Positions 31,183 to 39,796 are shown, counted from the stretch's first letter. The stretch: 64,000 bases of DNA from Pseudoduganella aquatica (GCF_009857595.1 NZ_WWCU01000002.1:248001-312000), one strand, 5' to 3'. Notes: a model not told the origin generated them from the letters alone. Translations and numbers: made by a program.

Positions 31183-32625
31183 TCAGTCCATCTCCACCAG
31201 AATGTCGCGCACGCGGGTGAGGGCGGGTTCGATGTCCAGCGTGTCGATGGCGCCGTAGCCGAGGAACAGGCCTTGCTGAGGCGGCTGGTCGGCATAGAAA
31301 TTGGCCAGCGAATACAAGCCCACGTCGGCGCGCCGCGCCAGCCGGATCAGCAGATCGATATCGACCTCCCGCTTGCACAGCGCCGCCAGGTGGAAGCCCG
31401 CTTCGGCCGGCACCAGCTCGAACCAAGGCGCCAGCAGCGTGGCGAACAGCGCCTGCAAACGCTCGCGCCGCAAGGCATAGATGCCGTGGCAGCGGCGGAT
31501 GTGCTTCTGCAGATGCCCGTCGCCGATGAACTTGGCCAGCGCATGCTGGTTCATGGTGCCGGTGTGCCAGTCCGTCAGGTGCTTGACGGTCAGTACCGCG
31601 TTGAGCAGCGCGTCCGGCAGCACCATGTAGCCAAGACGCAGCTCGGGCAGCATCACCTTGGAGAAGGTGCCGACGAAGACCACAATGCCGTGCTTGTCCA
31701 TGCTTTGCAGCGAGTCCGCCGGACGGCCTTCGTAGCGGAATTCGCTGTCGTAGTCATCCTCCACGATAATCGCGCCGATGTCGCGCGCGCGTGCCAGCAG
31801 GGCGCGGCGGCGCGCCACGCTCATCGGTATCCCAAGCGGGAACTGGTGCGCGGGGGTGACGTAGATCAGGCGCGTGCCGTCCGGTATGCGCTCCACCAGC
31901 ATGCCTTCGGCGTCCAGCGGTATGCCGACCACCTGCGCACCCTGGCTGGCGAACAGGCCGCGCGCGGCAGGGTAGCCGGGGTCTTCCACGGCCACCGCGC
32001 AGCCCGGCTCCAGCAGCACCCGTCCCAGCAGGTCCAGCGCCTGCTGCGCGCCATTGGTCACCACCACGTTGACGGGCGTGCAGGCCACTCCGCGCGCGAA
32101 GGCGATGTGGCGGGCGATGGCTTCGCGCAGCACCGGCAGGCCTTCGGCTTCCGAATAGCGTCCGCGCAGCGCCGGGTCCTGGCGCAGGGCGTGGGTGACG
32201 CAGCGGCGCCATTCGTCCATGGGAAAGTGGCCGGGCGTGGCGCAGCCGCCGATGAATTCGTAGCGCGAGCGGCCTTCCGGCAGCGGGTGCCGCAGCGGCG
32301 TAGCCATGCTGTCCCATTTGCGCACGATGTCCGCGCTTGCCAGGCCGGAATGGACGGCGGGGGCGAGGCTGCCACGGCGCGGCGCGGCGGGCGCCTGCAC
32401 AAAGCTGCCCGCGCCCACGCGGCCAACTACCAGCTGGTCCAGCGTGAGACGGCTATAGGCTTCGGACACGGTCTTGCGCGACAGGCCAAGCTGCTCGGCC
32501 AGCAGGCGGGAAGGGGGCAGCTGCTGGCCGTCCGCCAAGCGCCCGCTGCGGATGGCGTCCGACAGTTGGCGGTAGACCTGCCCGGCCAGGTCCTTGCGGC
32601 CTTCGATAACGATGTGGAGTTCCAT
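31183..32625 (-). CDS. MocR-type (PdxR-like) transcriptional regulator
   Basis: 480 residues. GntR winged HTH (about 10-75: GQQLPPSRLLAEQLGLSRKTVSEAYSRL) plus an aminotransferase-fold effector domain with IIVEDDYDSEFRYEGRP and the PLP-lysine segment VGTFSKVMLPELRLGYM. Divergent from the AhpD-like/cupin pair, which it probably controls. The start at 32625 is set by the HTH; the longer frame runs into the shared promoter region. No paired CTGTAC boxes are found here, so its sites differ from those of the first MocR regulator. Confidence 0.92.
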   Translation of the reverse strand: MELHIVIEGRKDLAGQVYRQLSDAIRSGRLADGQQLPPSRLLAEQLGLSRKTVSEAYSRLTLDQLVVGRVGAGSFVQAPAAPRRGSLAPAVHSGLASADIVRKWDSMATPLRHPLPEGRSRYEFIGGCATPGHFPMDEWRRCVTHALRQDPALRGRYSEAEGLPVLREAIARHIAFARGVACTPVNVVVTNGAQQALDLLGRVLLEPGCAVAVEDPGYPAARGLFASQGAQVVGIPLDAEGMLVERIPDGTRLIYVTPAHQFPLGIPMSVARRRALLARARDIGAIIVEDDYDSEFRYEGRPADSLQSMDKHGIVVFVGTFSKVMLPELRLGYMVLPDALLNAVLTVKHLTDWHTGTMNQHALAKFIGDGHLQKHIRRCHGIYALRRERLQALFATLLAPWFELVPAEAGFHLAALCKREVDIDLLIRLARRADVGLYSLANFYADQPPQQGLFLGYGAIDTLDIEPALTRVRDILVEMD

Positions 32626-32769
32626 GGTTTGCAAGGCTGCCCGGATTCGCGCCGCTTGGCAAGGGATTGGACTCTTGGCCTGCGCAATTTCCCTGGAATT
32701 GGCATCCTTCACAGGGACTTTGGTCTCCTACAATGGCCTCACTAACCCACACATTGAAGGAGCAGCAAA

Positions 32770-33210
32770 ATGAACGCACGCATCGATTTCTACACCGCCA
32801 ACCCAGACGCAATGAAAGCCATGATCGCCCTGGAAGTGGCAGTCGGCAAACTGGGCCTGGAGCCATCGCTGGTTGAACTGATCAAGCTGCGCTCGTCGCA
32901 GATCAACGGCTGCGCCTTCTGCGTGGACATGCACACCAGCGACATGCGCAAGGCCGGCGAAACCGAGCGCCGCCTGAGCGGCCTGGTGGTCTGGCAGGAA
33001 ACCCCGTTCTTCACCGCCCGCGAGCGCGCCGCGCTGGCCTGGACCGAAGCGCTGACCCGCATCGCCGACACCCATGCGCCGGACGCAGTGTACGCAGAAC
33101 TGGCGGAGCACTTCAATGCATCGGAAATGGTGGCTGTGACGCTGGCGATCAACGCCATCAACGGCTGGAACCGCCTGGCGATCGGCTTCCGCAAGATGCC
33201 TGCACTGTAA
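32770..33210 (+). CDS. AhpD-like carboxymuconolactone decarboxylase family protein
   Basis: 146 residues, single CMD domain with the peroxidase-type motif NGCAFCVDMH (CxxC followed by His). This indicates a thiol-dependent alkylhydroperoxidase-like activity rather than decarboxylation. Ribosome site AAGGAG. It forms a two-gene operon with the downstream cupin (12-bp gap), under a divergent MocR regulator. This pairing is common in proteobacteria and thought to act in detoxification of reactive compounds; substrate unknown. Confidence 0.92.
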   Translation: MNARIDFYTANPDAMKAMIALEVAVGKLGLEPSLVELIKLRSSQINGCAFCVDMHTSDMRKAGETERRLSGLVVWQETPFFTARERAALAWTEALTRIADTHAPDAVYAELAEHFNASEMVAVTLAINAINGWNRLAIGFRKMPAL

Positions 33211-33222
33211 GGGAGCGCCGCC

Positions 33223-33654
33223 ATGCTACGCAAATCCCTGATCGTGGCGGCGGCAGCCGTCGCCGCGCTGTCCTTGTCCTTGGGCGCGCAAGCCCATGAA
33301 GGTCACGTTGACGCCGCCACCGGCAAGGAAGTCCTGGGCATGCTGCAGCATTTGCCGCTGCCCGACGCGCCAGGCAAACATGGCGTGCTGGTGACAGTGA
33401 CGTATGCGCCAGGCCAGGCCTCCATCCCGCACCGCCATCCGGGCTCCGTGTTCGCTTACGTGCTGGAGGGCGAAGTGGAGTCGCAACTGGCCGATGGCAA
33501 GCCCGTGACCTACAAGGCCGGCGACTCCTGGTACGAAGCGCCGCTGATCGTGCATGGAATGTCGCGCAACGCCAGCGCCACCAAGCCGGCCAAGCTGCTG
33601 GTTTATATGATGCTGGGGGAGGGCGATCCGCCGCTCATCCCGCTGAGCAAGTAG
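33223..33654 (+). CDS. Exported cupin-domain protein
   Basis: 143 residues. Signal peptide residues 1-24 (cleavage after AQA-H), then one cupin_2 barrel with metal-ligand histidines in IPHRHPGSVFAYVLEGEVE and a second motif near GDSWYEAPLIVHG. Family members include dioxygenase-like and binding proteins. It follows the AhpD-like gene and ends in a strong terminator. Confidence 0.9.
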   Translation: MLRKSLIVAAAAVAALSLSLGAQAHEGHVDAATGKEVLGMLQHLPLPDAPGKHGVLVTVTYAPGQASIPHRHPGSVFAYVLEGEVESQLADGKPVTYKAGDSWYEAPLIVHGMSRNASATKPAKLLVYMMLGEGDPPLIPLSK

Positions 33655-33669
33655 CTGGCGTTGGACTGG

Positions 33670-33693
33670 GTGGAGCCGGAAGGCTCCACTTTT
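33670..33693 (+). terminator. Rho-independent terminator of the AhpD-cupin operon
   Basis: Perfect 8-bp stem GTGGAGCC / GGCTCCAC with GGAA tetraloop followed by TTTT, 16 bp after the cupin stop. Confidence 0.85.
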
Positions 33694-34121
33694 CAATACA
33701 GTTTCTTGGTCATGAATATGCGGCTGACGCCTTCAATGTCAGACTCAATTTCGCCGAAACTCCTCCACCCGTTCTTCTTGTAGAATCCGGGCGCCTGGAA
33801 GCTGATGGTGTAAAGGACGGCTGAACGGCAGCCCCGTTCGCGTGCTTCGTCTTCGAATGCTTGCAGGATCTTTGTGCCCAGTCCCGAGCCACGCAGGGAG
33901 TCCGGGAGGTGAAACAGGTCCAGAAACGCCAGCCCGAGTGACGTTCTTCCGACTATTCCGCCCAAGATTTCATTGGTGTCGGGATCTCTCACCATCACGC
34001 ACAGGGGGCGGCGGTCGCTTAAGCCCGATGTCTGGAGATTGAACTCGTCCAATCCTTTGCCTATCGCTTTTTCGAATTCGGGATCGGTGTTATCGCTGAC
34101 GACAATGACGTTCTGCTTCAA
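33693..34121 (-). CDS. GNAT-family N-acetyltransferase
   Basis: 142 residues with the GNAT acetyl-CoA motif (LPDSLRGSGLGTKILQAFEDEARERGC) and a C-terminal FYKKNGWRSFGEIE segment. The start is uncertain: TTG 34121 has AGAAGGA upstream, and an in-frame TTG at 34160 overlaps the preceding gene's end. It is likely co-transcribed with the upstream phosphatase-like gene. GC is lower than the surroundings. Substrate unknown. Confidence 0.85.
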   Translation of the reverse strand: MKQNVIVVSDNTDPEFEKAIGKGLDEFNLQTSGLSDRRPLCVMVRDPDTNEILGGIVGRTSLGLAFLDLFHLPDSLRGSGLGTKILQAFEDEARERGCRSAVLYTISFQAPGFYKKNGWRSFGEIESDIEGVSRIFMTKKLY

Positions 34122-34146
34122 GGTATTTCCTTCTGAATCGTTCGGC

Positions 34147-34701
34147 TTAGTAAGGTTCAAACGCTATCCCCGCCTTGCGCAACTGGGACGTCAGCAGCCG
34201 GTTCCACGGGCCTCTTGGAGACCAGACCCGCGCTACCGCTTGATACGCCTGTTCGGGCGCTTCGTGCGCTTGTGTCACGCGATACAGAAACGTGAACGTG
34301 GACGCACGCATATTGACCTGGCAGTGAATCAGCACCTTGCGGCCCTGAAACCGCTTCATCGCCACGACGAACTGCTCGAAGTCGGCCTCGGTAGGTTCGC
34401 CGAATTCGATAGGGATGTTGATGAACTCCAGGCCCTGTCTGCGGACGATGTTCGCCTCGTCGGCAACGGCATCGGAGACAGTCGGCGGCGCGAGGTAGAT
34501 GACAGCCTGGAAGCCTTGGCTCCCGAGCTGGGAAAGGGACGCAGCGGTCGGTTGGCCTGAAGTTACAATCGTCGGCGAAATGGCCACGACGTTGGGCGCC
34601 TGGATACCGGTTTCGTCAGCATGGACTGGTGTGGTTGTCAGCGCCGAAACCAACATGGTGATCGCGATCAGAAAACTGCGGGGTAATGTGCTGATGCGCA
34701 T
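34147..34701 (-). CDS. Exported dual-specificity-phosphatase-like protein
   Basis: 184 residues with a signal peptide (about 1-28, cleavage after VHA). The mature domain resembles the DUF442/BLH phosphatase-like family, with the Cys-based P-loop IHCQVNMRAS (HCxxxxxR) and the general-acid region IPIEFGEPTEADFEQF. Bacterial proteins of this kind in the periplasm are uncharacterised; phosphatase chemistry is inferred from the intact P-loop. Confidence 0.82.
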   Translation of the reverse strand: MRISTLPRSFLIAITMLVSALTTTPVHADETGIQAPNVVAISPTIVTSGQPTAASLSQLGSQGFQAVIYLAPPTVSDAVADEANIVRRQGLEFINIPIEFGEPTEADFEQFVVAMKRFQGRKVLIHCQVNMRASTFTFLYRVTQAHEAPEQAYQAVARVWSPRGPWNRLLTSQLRKAGIAFEPY

Positions 34702-34801
34702 GTGGTGGACCTTATCGGTTGTAGTTGCTTAGATTGCATCTTACAGGTTGCGCTAGGTGGCTGGCGGCTTCCGCCTGCGGATTCAACCGATGTACATCCA
34801 G

Positions 34802-35293
34802 TCATACGGAGGTGGCCGCGCCGAGGGGCGATGTTGGGGCAGCCCGTTCGTACTTTTGCATAAGCCAAAATGAAATGCATAGCGCAAAGAGATTTACTCC
34901 TATGGCGATACGTTCGCCAGGCTGTCCGAGGTTCAGGCCAAATTGCGCGCCGAGTACGGAGCCGGAAATGCCGACTTCTACCGGAGACAGTTTGACAAGG
35001 ACTTGCGCCTGGGCGCCGCAAAACGCCGCGTAGCCGAGAGCAGGTGATTGCAGTAAAGGAGCCTGAACTAGCCAGAAGACGGCATTCTGAAATAATGCTT
35101 TCCGATTGCCCTCGAGCATCTGCACGCCGCAATATACGCCCCACAGGAAAAATGCTGTGGCAAGCACAATAGCTATAAAAGAATTTGTCGAGGGGGCCTG
35201 ACGCTGCAGGTGTGTGTTCATAATTGAACTGAAGCCAATTGCCCCACCACCGAGAGCCAATATGCCAAGTCCACGACGCTGCCACTTATTCAA
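34802..35293 (-). CDS. Small multi-pass membrane protein of unknown function
   Basis: 163 residues with about four hydrophobic segments (for example LGILALGGGAIGFSSI, SFIAIVLATAFFLWGVYCG and IAIGVNLFALCISFWLM). The start is probably TTG 35293, because AGGAG lies seven bases upstream; an earlier in-frame ATG at 35368 runs into the neighbouring gene. No family recognised. Part of a lower-GC run of minus-strand genes. Confidence 0.62.
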   Translation of the reverse strand: MNKWQRRGLGILALGGGAIGFSSIMNTHLQRQAPSTNSFIAIVLATAFFLWGVYCGVQMLEGNRKALFQNAVFWLVQAPLLQSPALGYAAFCGAQAQVLVKLSPVEVGISGSVLGAQFGLNLGQPGERIAIGVNLFALCISFWLMQKYERAAPTSPLGAATSV

Positions 35294-35355
35294 AGATTTA
35301 CTCCTGTATATACGATAGAAAACTATTCTGCATAAGCGTACCAGGCGGTAGCACA

Positions 35356-35718
35356 CTACGCTGCGCAAGAGCTAATAGCAGCATTGATACGCAAAGTTTC
35401 CCGGCTTGCATCTGTTATGCCGATTATCAACCGTGCCCACGCGTTCCCCTTTAAATCGATTACTACAGTTTGAAGTCCCCCGCGTCTATACACGAACTGC
35501 CTGGCGCCTTTTGAAATGAACGTGCCAGCTGCGAGTACAAATGGGATATGTGTTCCCGGAAGACGCCAGCCAAGTTTCAAGCCGTCCAGACCGTTATTTT
35601 CCCTTACGGCAACGACTTGACTCAGCGGCACCTTCACCTTATGAACAAAGGAAAAGAGCTGCTCCCACTTATCGAGATGGACGATAAGCTCGCTTTCAGT
35701 TATTTCGAATTGGGGCAT
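35356..35718 (-). CDS. PH-like-domain hypothetical protein
   Basis: 120 residues, no signal or membrane segment. The pattern LIVHLDKWEQLFSFVHKVKVPLSQVVAVRENN...LGWRLPGTHIPFVLAAGTFISKGARQFVYRRGG is that of small uncharacterised proteins with a bacterial pleckstrin-homology-like fold. Function unknown. Confidence 0.75.
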   Translation of the reverse strand: MPQFEITESELIVHLDKWEQLFSFVHKVKVPLSQVVAVRENNGLDGLKLGWRLPGTHIPFVLAAGTFISKGARQFVYRRGGLQTVVIDLKGNAWARLIIGITDASRETLRINAAISSCAA

Positions 35719-35791
35719 GCTCGGTCTCCTATGACTGCTAAATCATCAATCTCCGTTTCCGGCCGAACCTGCGACGGCATTCAGTATGCCA

Positions 35792-36736
35792 TCATTTCAC
35801 CGGGATCATTCCGATCGTCCCAAGCCACGTTTCGACCAGCAAGGGCCACTTCGTGATTGGCGACTTTGTTGCGCGAAGGCCAAACGCGTGCCCGCCATTG
35901 GCGAACAAGTGCATCTCAGCGGGTACATTTTCCTTCCTTAGTGCCGCATAATAAAGCAGAGAAAACTCGACGGGGTCTACCGGATCGTCTTGCGCATGAA
36001 GCAGAAACGTTGGAGGCGTTTGGCTGGTGACTTTAATGGTTGGATTGAGCCTTGATAAGTCAGCTTTGTAGTTTATCGACATGTGCCCAGGGTACAGAGC
36101 CACTGCAAAGTTAGGGAGGCAACTCTCCTTGTCGGCGTCATCAACAGGCGAATAGATGCGTTGACCATGCGTACTGATCGATGCGACCAAGTGCCCACCA
36201 GCGGAAAAGCCGAGAACGCCAATCTTGTTCGGATCGATTTTCCAGTCGGAGGCATTGTGGCGAATGAGCCCCAGCGCCCTTTGGGCATCTTGAAGCGCAG
36301 TGTGCGTTTTCGGGATGACACGCATGTTGCGGATCTGATCCCAATGTGGACCGGATCCGGGAACCCGGTATTTCAAAAGTACACATGTCACACCTATCGA
36401 TGTGAGCCAATCACAGACTTCCGTTCCCTCAAGATCGATAGCCAGGTGCCAATACCCGCCGCCTGGAAAAACTACAACGGCAGCGCCAGTGTTCGGTCCT
36501 GTTGGCGGGTAAACCGTCATCGTTGGTCGTGTGACATTGGCCACCTCCAACCAAGATTTACCAGCGACGAGCCGCTTGTCTTGCAGCGTCACTTCTTCAG
36601 GCCCAGTGCTTGACTTGGCGTCCGGGATTGCTCCAGGCCAGATCGGTATTTGTTTATTTCCGTTCGCAGGTTGCCACGGGGCTGCCTGCGCGCTGGCGAA
36701 AAAAGAGGCCGCAATTATGCAAAGAAGATATTTCAA
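35792..36736 (-). CDS. Exported alpha/beta hydrolase (esterase/xylanase-like BD-FAE family)
   Basis: About 314 residues. A signal peptide (FLKYLLCIIAASFFASAQA) precedes an alpha/beta-hydrolase fold. The oxyanion motif VVFPGGGYWHLA, the nucleophile elbow GFSAGGHLVAS, Asp in LHAQDDPVDP and His in NGGHAFGL make a complete Ser-Asp-His triad. The family includes carbohydrate acetyl esterases. No ATG is available; TTG 36736 (GAAAG upstream) or TTG 36751 are the candidates. An ATG further up overlaps the neighbouring small membrane protein and is rejected. Confidence 0.86.
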   Translation of the reverse strand: MKYLLCIIAASFFASAQAAPWQPANGNKQIPIWPGAIPDAKSSTGPEEVTLQDKRLVAGKSWLEVANVTRPTMTVYPPTGPNTGAAVVVFPGGGYWHLAIDLEGTEVCDWLTSIGVTCVLLKYRVPGSGPHWDQIRNMRVIPKTHTALQDAQRALGLIRHNASDWKIDPNKIGVLGFSAGGHLVASISTHGQRIYSPVDDADKESCLPNFAVALYPGHMSINYKADLSRLNPTIKVTSQTPPTFLLHAQDDPVDPVEFSLLYYAALRKENVPAEMHLFANGGHAFGLRATKSPITKWPLLVETWLGTIGMIPVK

Positions 36737-36767
36737 AAAATTTACTTTCAATGTCGAAGCTGAAATT

Positions 36768-36959
36768 TCATTTGTGTGGTAATTTTTTGTGCGCTGACGG
36801 GTTATCGATTTTTTTAGGCCATACAGCCATGCACACACCGCTGAACATGCCAACAAATGCAGCGCGGTACCAGTCAAGATCATGGCTGCTACTTAAAAAA
36901 TAAGTGTAAATCAGGGTGCCAATTGCAGCGCCTGTACCAGCCAAAAGGAATTTTTTCAT
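36768..36959 (-). CDS. Small membrane protein, 63 residues
   Basis: An ATG start with two hydrophobic segments (FLLAGTGAAIGTLIYTYFL; YRAAFVGMFSGVCMAVW) and a basic C-terminus. Glycine-zipper-like spacing. No family recognised. It sits between the hydrolase and another small membrane gene on the same strand, and GC is clearly lower than the genome. Confidence 0.55.
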   Translation of the reverse strand: MKKFLLAGTGAAIGTLIYTYFLSSSHDLDWYRAAFVGMFSGVCMAVWPKKIDNPSAHKKLPHK

Positions 36960-36983
36960 GTGCGCGTTATTATCAATATAAAG

Positions 36984-37229
36984 TTAGGCAAAATAGGCAC
37001 AGACCGCGACAAGCGCCAAGGCAAAGGTACCAAGAGCAAGGCGGCTGCGTGTTGGTTGGCTTCGGTCTATACAATATCCGCATGCGTGTCCTGCAAACAT
37101 GCCCATGCCGAGCCCGAACGTCATATTGGTGCCAAGCGCTGCGGCTACTAGCACACCCAATCCCATTCCCAACAGTAAACCTATGATTGCCTTTGGCACT
37201 TGGCGTGTTTGCTCGGCACTTTCTCTCAT
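36984..37229 (-). CDS. Small glycine-rich membrane protein, 81 residues
   Basis: Two or three hydrophobic helices: IIGLLLGMGLGVLVAAALG, MTFGLGMGMFAGHACGYCI and LALGTFALALVAVCAYFA. The GxxxG pattern suggests helix packing. It is 24 bp upstream of the 63-residue membrane protein and probably in the same transcript. Function unknown. Confidence 0.6.
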   Translation of the reverse strand: MRESAEQTRQVPKAIIGLLLGMGLGVLVAAALGTNMTFGLGMGMFAGHACGYCIDRSQPTRSRLALGTFALALVAVCAYFA

Positions 37230-37286
37230 ATCACTCCTAGTATTCGGACGGTATCGAAAACTGGCGGGCTGCCCCCCATCGTTTTG

Positions 37287-37796
37287 CTAGTGGCGCCTGC
37301 CGCTGCCGCAGGTCAGCGCGTGGTTGGTTTTGCGTTCGAGGATCACTTCCTGGCGCTGTGCTTCTGTCAGTCGCTGCGGCGAGTTGCCGCCGTGGGTGAT
37401 GGAGAGGTGTTTGGTCTTTTCGGCGTATTCGATCTGCTGGCGGTCGCGCGTGCAGAGTTCTTCGTCGCTCATCGCGTTGTTGGAACGGTTGGCGCTGGGG
37501 TAGTATGGCTCCTGCTTGGCCTTTGCCGATTCTTCCTGGCTGGCTGCGCGGCGTTCCAAGGCGGTCTGCCGTAGCCAGTTTTTGCGGGAGGCTTGCTCGC
37601 GCTCGCGCCAGTCGTCTTTTGCGGCGGCGGTGGAGGAGGTGGCTTGCACGCCCTGCATCGGCTGGACTTTGGCGTCGACGCCGTCCTGCGGGCGGTCCGA
37701 GTAGTGGATCTTGCCGTTGGCGTCGGTCCATTTGTATATCTCGGCCTGCGCGGGTAAGGTAGACAGCGCTAGCAGGAATGGCAACAGAATTTTCAT
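37287..37796 (-). CDS. DUF4124-domain secreted protein
   Basis: 169 residues. Signal peptide residues 1-18 (cleavage after AQA), then the DUF4124 signature EIYKWTDANGKIHYSDRP. The rest is charged, glutamine- and arginine-rich and probably helical, with two cysteines near the C-terminus. DUF4124 proteins are common envelope proteins of gammaproteobacteria and betaproteobacteria without assigned function. ATG 37796 begins the signal peptide. Confidence 0.86.
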   Translation of the reverse strand: MKILLPFLLALSTLPAQAEIYKWTDANGKIHYSDRPQDGVDAKVQPMQGVQATSSTAAAKDDWREREQASRKNWLRQTALERRAASQEESAKAKQEPYYPSANRSNNAMSDEELCTRDRQQIEYAEKTKHLSITHGGNSPQRLTEAQRQEVILERKTNHALTCGSGRRH

Positions 37797-37841
37797 GCGG
37801 CAACTATAAGCGCTTTCGGTACCGCAAAGGCTCACACATTG

Positions 37842-38516
37842 TCACAGCGCGGGCGCTATTCCGGCCAGTATTAGATCTATCCCTGCAAGAAAATCGCTGC
37901 GGTCATCGTGGTCGCGCAGATGGGCGGCCATGCTGCGCGTGAAAGCGTATTCGACGGCGTCCAGCTTGGACCAGTCGTCGGCAACGGCGCCCAGGAAGTC
38001 CGTCCTGTCCGCTTCGTGTTCGCGGGCGAATTGCGCGTTGGCGGCGTTTTGCCCGGCCACGCCCAGGATGTAGTGCAGCAGCGCGGACGCGGTCTGCCAC
38101 AGGGCGCGGTCCGGCACGCCGAGTGCGCCGACTTGCCGGCCTATGCCTTCCAGGATACGCACCATCGGCATCTTGCCCGGGCTGCGCGCAAGTTCGGCGC
38201 CCACCCATGGATGCGCGTCGATGGCGTCGAAAATGGCGAGGCCGGCGGCGCGGATTTTCTCCTTCGGCGTGGCGCCGTCCACGGCGGCGGCCATGGCCTG
38301 CGCGACGATGCTGTCGCAGGCGGCATTCAGCAGGTCTCCCTTGTTGGCCACATGCCAGTAGATGGCGCCGGCGCCGGTGCCCAGCTGCTCGGAGAGGGCG
38401 CGGAACGTCAGGCCGCTTTCGCCGCTGCTGTCCAGCAGCGCGATGGATTGTTCGATGATGCTGTCCCGTGAGAGCGACGCTTCTCCGCGTTGGGTGCGGC
38501 GTGTGTTCTTGACCAT
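37842..38516 (-). CDS. TetR-family transcriptional repressor
   Basis: 224 residues. The N-terminal HTH (about 15-60) has the TetR pattern IIEQSIALLDSSGESGLTFRALSEQLGTGAGAIYWHVANKGDLLNAA, and a C-terminal TetR_C-like helical ligand domain follows. ATG 38516 was chosen as the first that is downstream of the shared operator. Divergent from a Tet(X)-like monooxygenase with a perfect palindromic operator between them. The arrangement parallels tetR/tetX-like detoxification pairs. Confidence 0.92.
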   Translation of the reverse strand: MVKNTRRTQRGEASLSRDSIIEQSIALLDSSGESGLTFRALSEQLGTGAGAIYWHVANKGDLLNAACDSIVAQAMAAAVDGATPKEKIRAAGLAIFDAIDAHPWVGAELARSPGKMPMVRILEGIGRQVGALGVPDRALWQTASALLHYILGVAGQNAANAQFAREHEADRTDFLGAVADDWSKLDAVEYAFTRSMAAHLRDHDDRSDFLAGIDLILAGIAPAL

Positions 38517-38554
38517 GCCGCATCTTGACATGCTTGGTGGCTTGCCGCAATATC

Positions 38555-38573
38555 TATGGAACGACGTTCCATA
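38555..38573. promoter_or_regulatory. TetR operator palindrome TATGGAACGACGTTCCATA
   Basis: Perfect 9-bp arms around a single base, located 39 bp upstream of the TetR gene and 20 bp upstream of the monooxygenase. A TTGACA at 38525-38530 on the plus strand with a weak -10 (CAATAT, 38548-38553) places the operator at the monooxygenase transcription start. Confidence 0.78.
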
Positions 38574-38592
38574 ACTAAGGGAAGGCATCAAA

Positions 38593-39729
38593 ATGACAAC
38601 ATTCGGCATCATAGGCGCGGGACTGGGTGGGCTGATGCTGGCCCGCGTGCTGCATGTGAACGGCATCGCGGCGACGGTCTACGAGGCGGATGCTTCACCG
38701 GACTCGCGCTCCCAGGGCGGCATGCTGGACATCCACGAACACGATGGCCAGTTGGCGCTGAAGGCGGCCGGCTTGTTCGATGAGTTCACCCGCATCATTC
38801 ATGAAGGCGGCCAAGCCACGCGCGTGCTGGACAAGCACGGCAAGCTGCTGCACGAGATGGGCGACGATGGCACGGGCGGACGGCCGGAAGTTCCGCGCGG
38901 CGAGCTGCGGCGCATCCTGCTTGGGTCGCTGCCCGAGGGGACGGTGCAATGGGGCCGCAAGCTTGCGGCGGTCACGCCGCTGAGTGGCGGGCGCCATGAA
39001 CTCGTGTTCAGCGACGGTTCCACCACCACCACGGAGCTGCTGGTGGGCGCGGATGGCGCCTGGTCCAGGGTGCGTCCGCTGCTGTCCGGGGCCAAGCCCG
39101 CTTATACCGGTTTCACCTTTATCGAGACCTGGCTTTTCGATGCGGACCATCGCCACCAGCCGAGCGCGCAGGCGGCCGGCAGCGGCGCAGGGTTTGCGCT
39201 GGCGCCGGGGCAGGGCATTTTTACGCACCGCGAGCCGGACGGCGTGCTGCATGCTTACCTTGCCTTGAACAAGCCGCTGGATTGGATCGCGGATATCGAC
39301 TTCGAGGATGCCGCCGCCGCCAAGTCCCGCATCGCCGCCGAATTCGAAGGCTGGGCGCCGGAGCTGAAGTCGCTCATCACAGACAGTGACACCGCGCCGG
39401 TGCCGCGCCCCATCCATGCGCTGCCGGATGGGCACAAGTGGGACCGCGTGCCGGGCGTAACACTGCTCGGCGACGCGGCGCACGTGATGGCGCCAGCCGG
39501 CGACGGCGCCAATCTGGCCATGGTGGATGGTGCGGAACTGGGCAAGGCTATTGCCGCCAACCCGGGCCAGCTGGAAGCCGCGCTGGCCGCCTACGAGCAG
39601 GCGCTGTTTCCCCGCGCCGAGGCGGCGGCAGCGGGCGCGCGCGAGGTCTTCGAGGTGTGCTTTGGCATGAATGCGCCCGAAAGCCTGATCGGCTTCTTCA
39701 CAGCGCACCTGGAATCCACAGATAAATAA
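38593..39729 (+). CDS. FAD-dependent monooxygenase, Tet(X)-like
   Basis: 378 residues, class A flavoprotein monooxygenase. FAD motif GAGLGG (8-13), the Tet(X)-type segment GGMLDIHEHDGQLALKAAGL, Arg-rich ELRRILL, and the second FAD motif VTLLGDAAHVMAPAGDGANLAMVDGAELG are all intact. Tet(X) enzymes hydroxylate tetracyclines, but many chromosomal relatives act on other aromatics, so resistance is possible and unproven. GGGAAGG lies just before ATG 38593. It is regulated by the divergent TetR protein. Confidence 0.88.
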   Translation: MTTFGIIGAGLGGLMLARVLHVNGIAATVYEADASPDSRSQGGMLDIHEHDGQLALKAAGLFDEFTRIIHEGGQATRVLDKHGKLLHEMGDDGTGGRPEVPRGELRRILLGSLPEGTVQWGRKLAAVTPLSGGRHELVFSDGSTTTTELLVGADGAWSRVRPLLSGAKPAYTGFTFIETWLFDADHRHQPSAQAAGSGAGFALAPGQGIFTHREPDGVLHAYLALNKPLDWIADIDFEDAAAAKSRIAAEFEGWAPELKSLITDSDTAPVPRPIHALPDGHKWDRVPGVTLLGDAAHVMAPAGDGANLAMVDGAELGKAIAANPGQLEAALAAYEQALFPRAEAAAAGAREVFEVCFGMNAPESLIGFFTAHLESTDK

Positions 39730-39748
39730 ACATAAAAGTTTACTTATC
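39721..39748. promoter_or_regulatory. Inverted repeat overlapping the MFS promoter -35
   Basis: GATAAATAAAC (39721-39731) and GTTTACTTATC (39738-39748) match as an inverted repeat in 10 of 11 positions with a 6-bp centre. It begins inside the last codons of the upstream gene and covers the -35 at 39739, a typical repressor position. The cysteine-rich regulator at 41020 is the best candidate to bind it. Confidence 0.55.
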
Positions 39749-39767
39749 TGGGCGGCGCCGGTATATT
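39739..39767 (+). promoter_or_regulatory. Sigma70 promoter of the MFS-regulator operon
   Basis: TTTACT (39739-39744), 17-bp spacer, TATATT (39762-39767); ATG follows at 39797. Confidence 0.6.
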
Positions 39768-39796
39768 GATGGAACTCTAGCAATCCGAGATTCATC

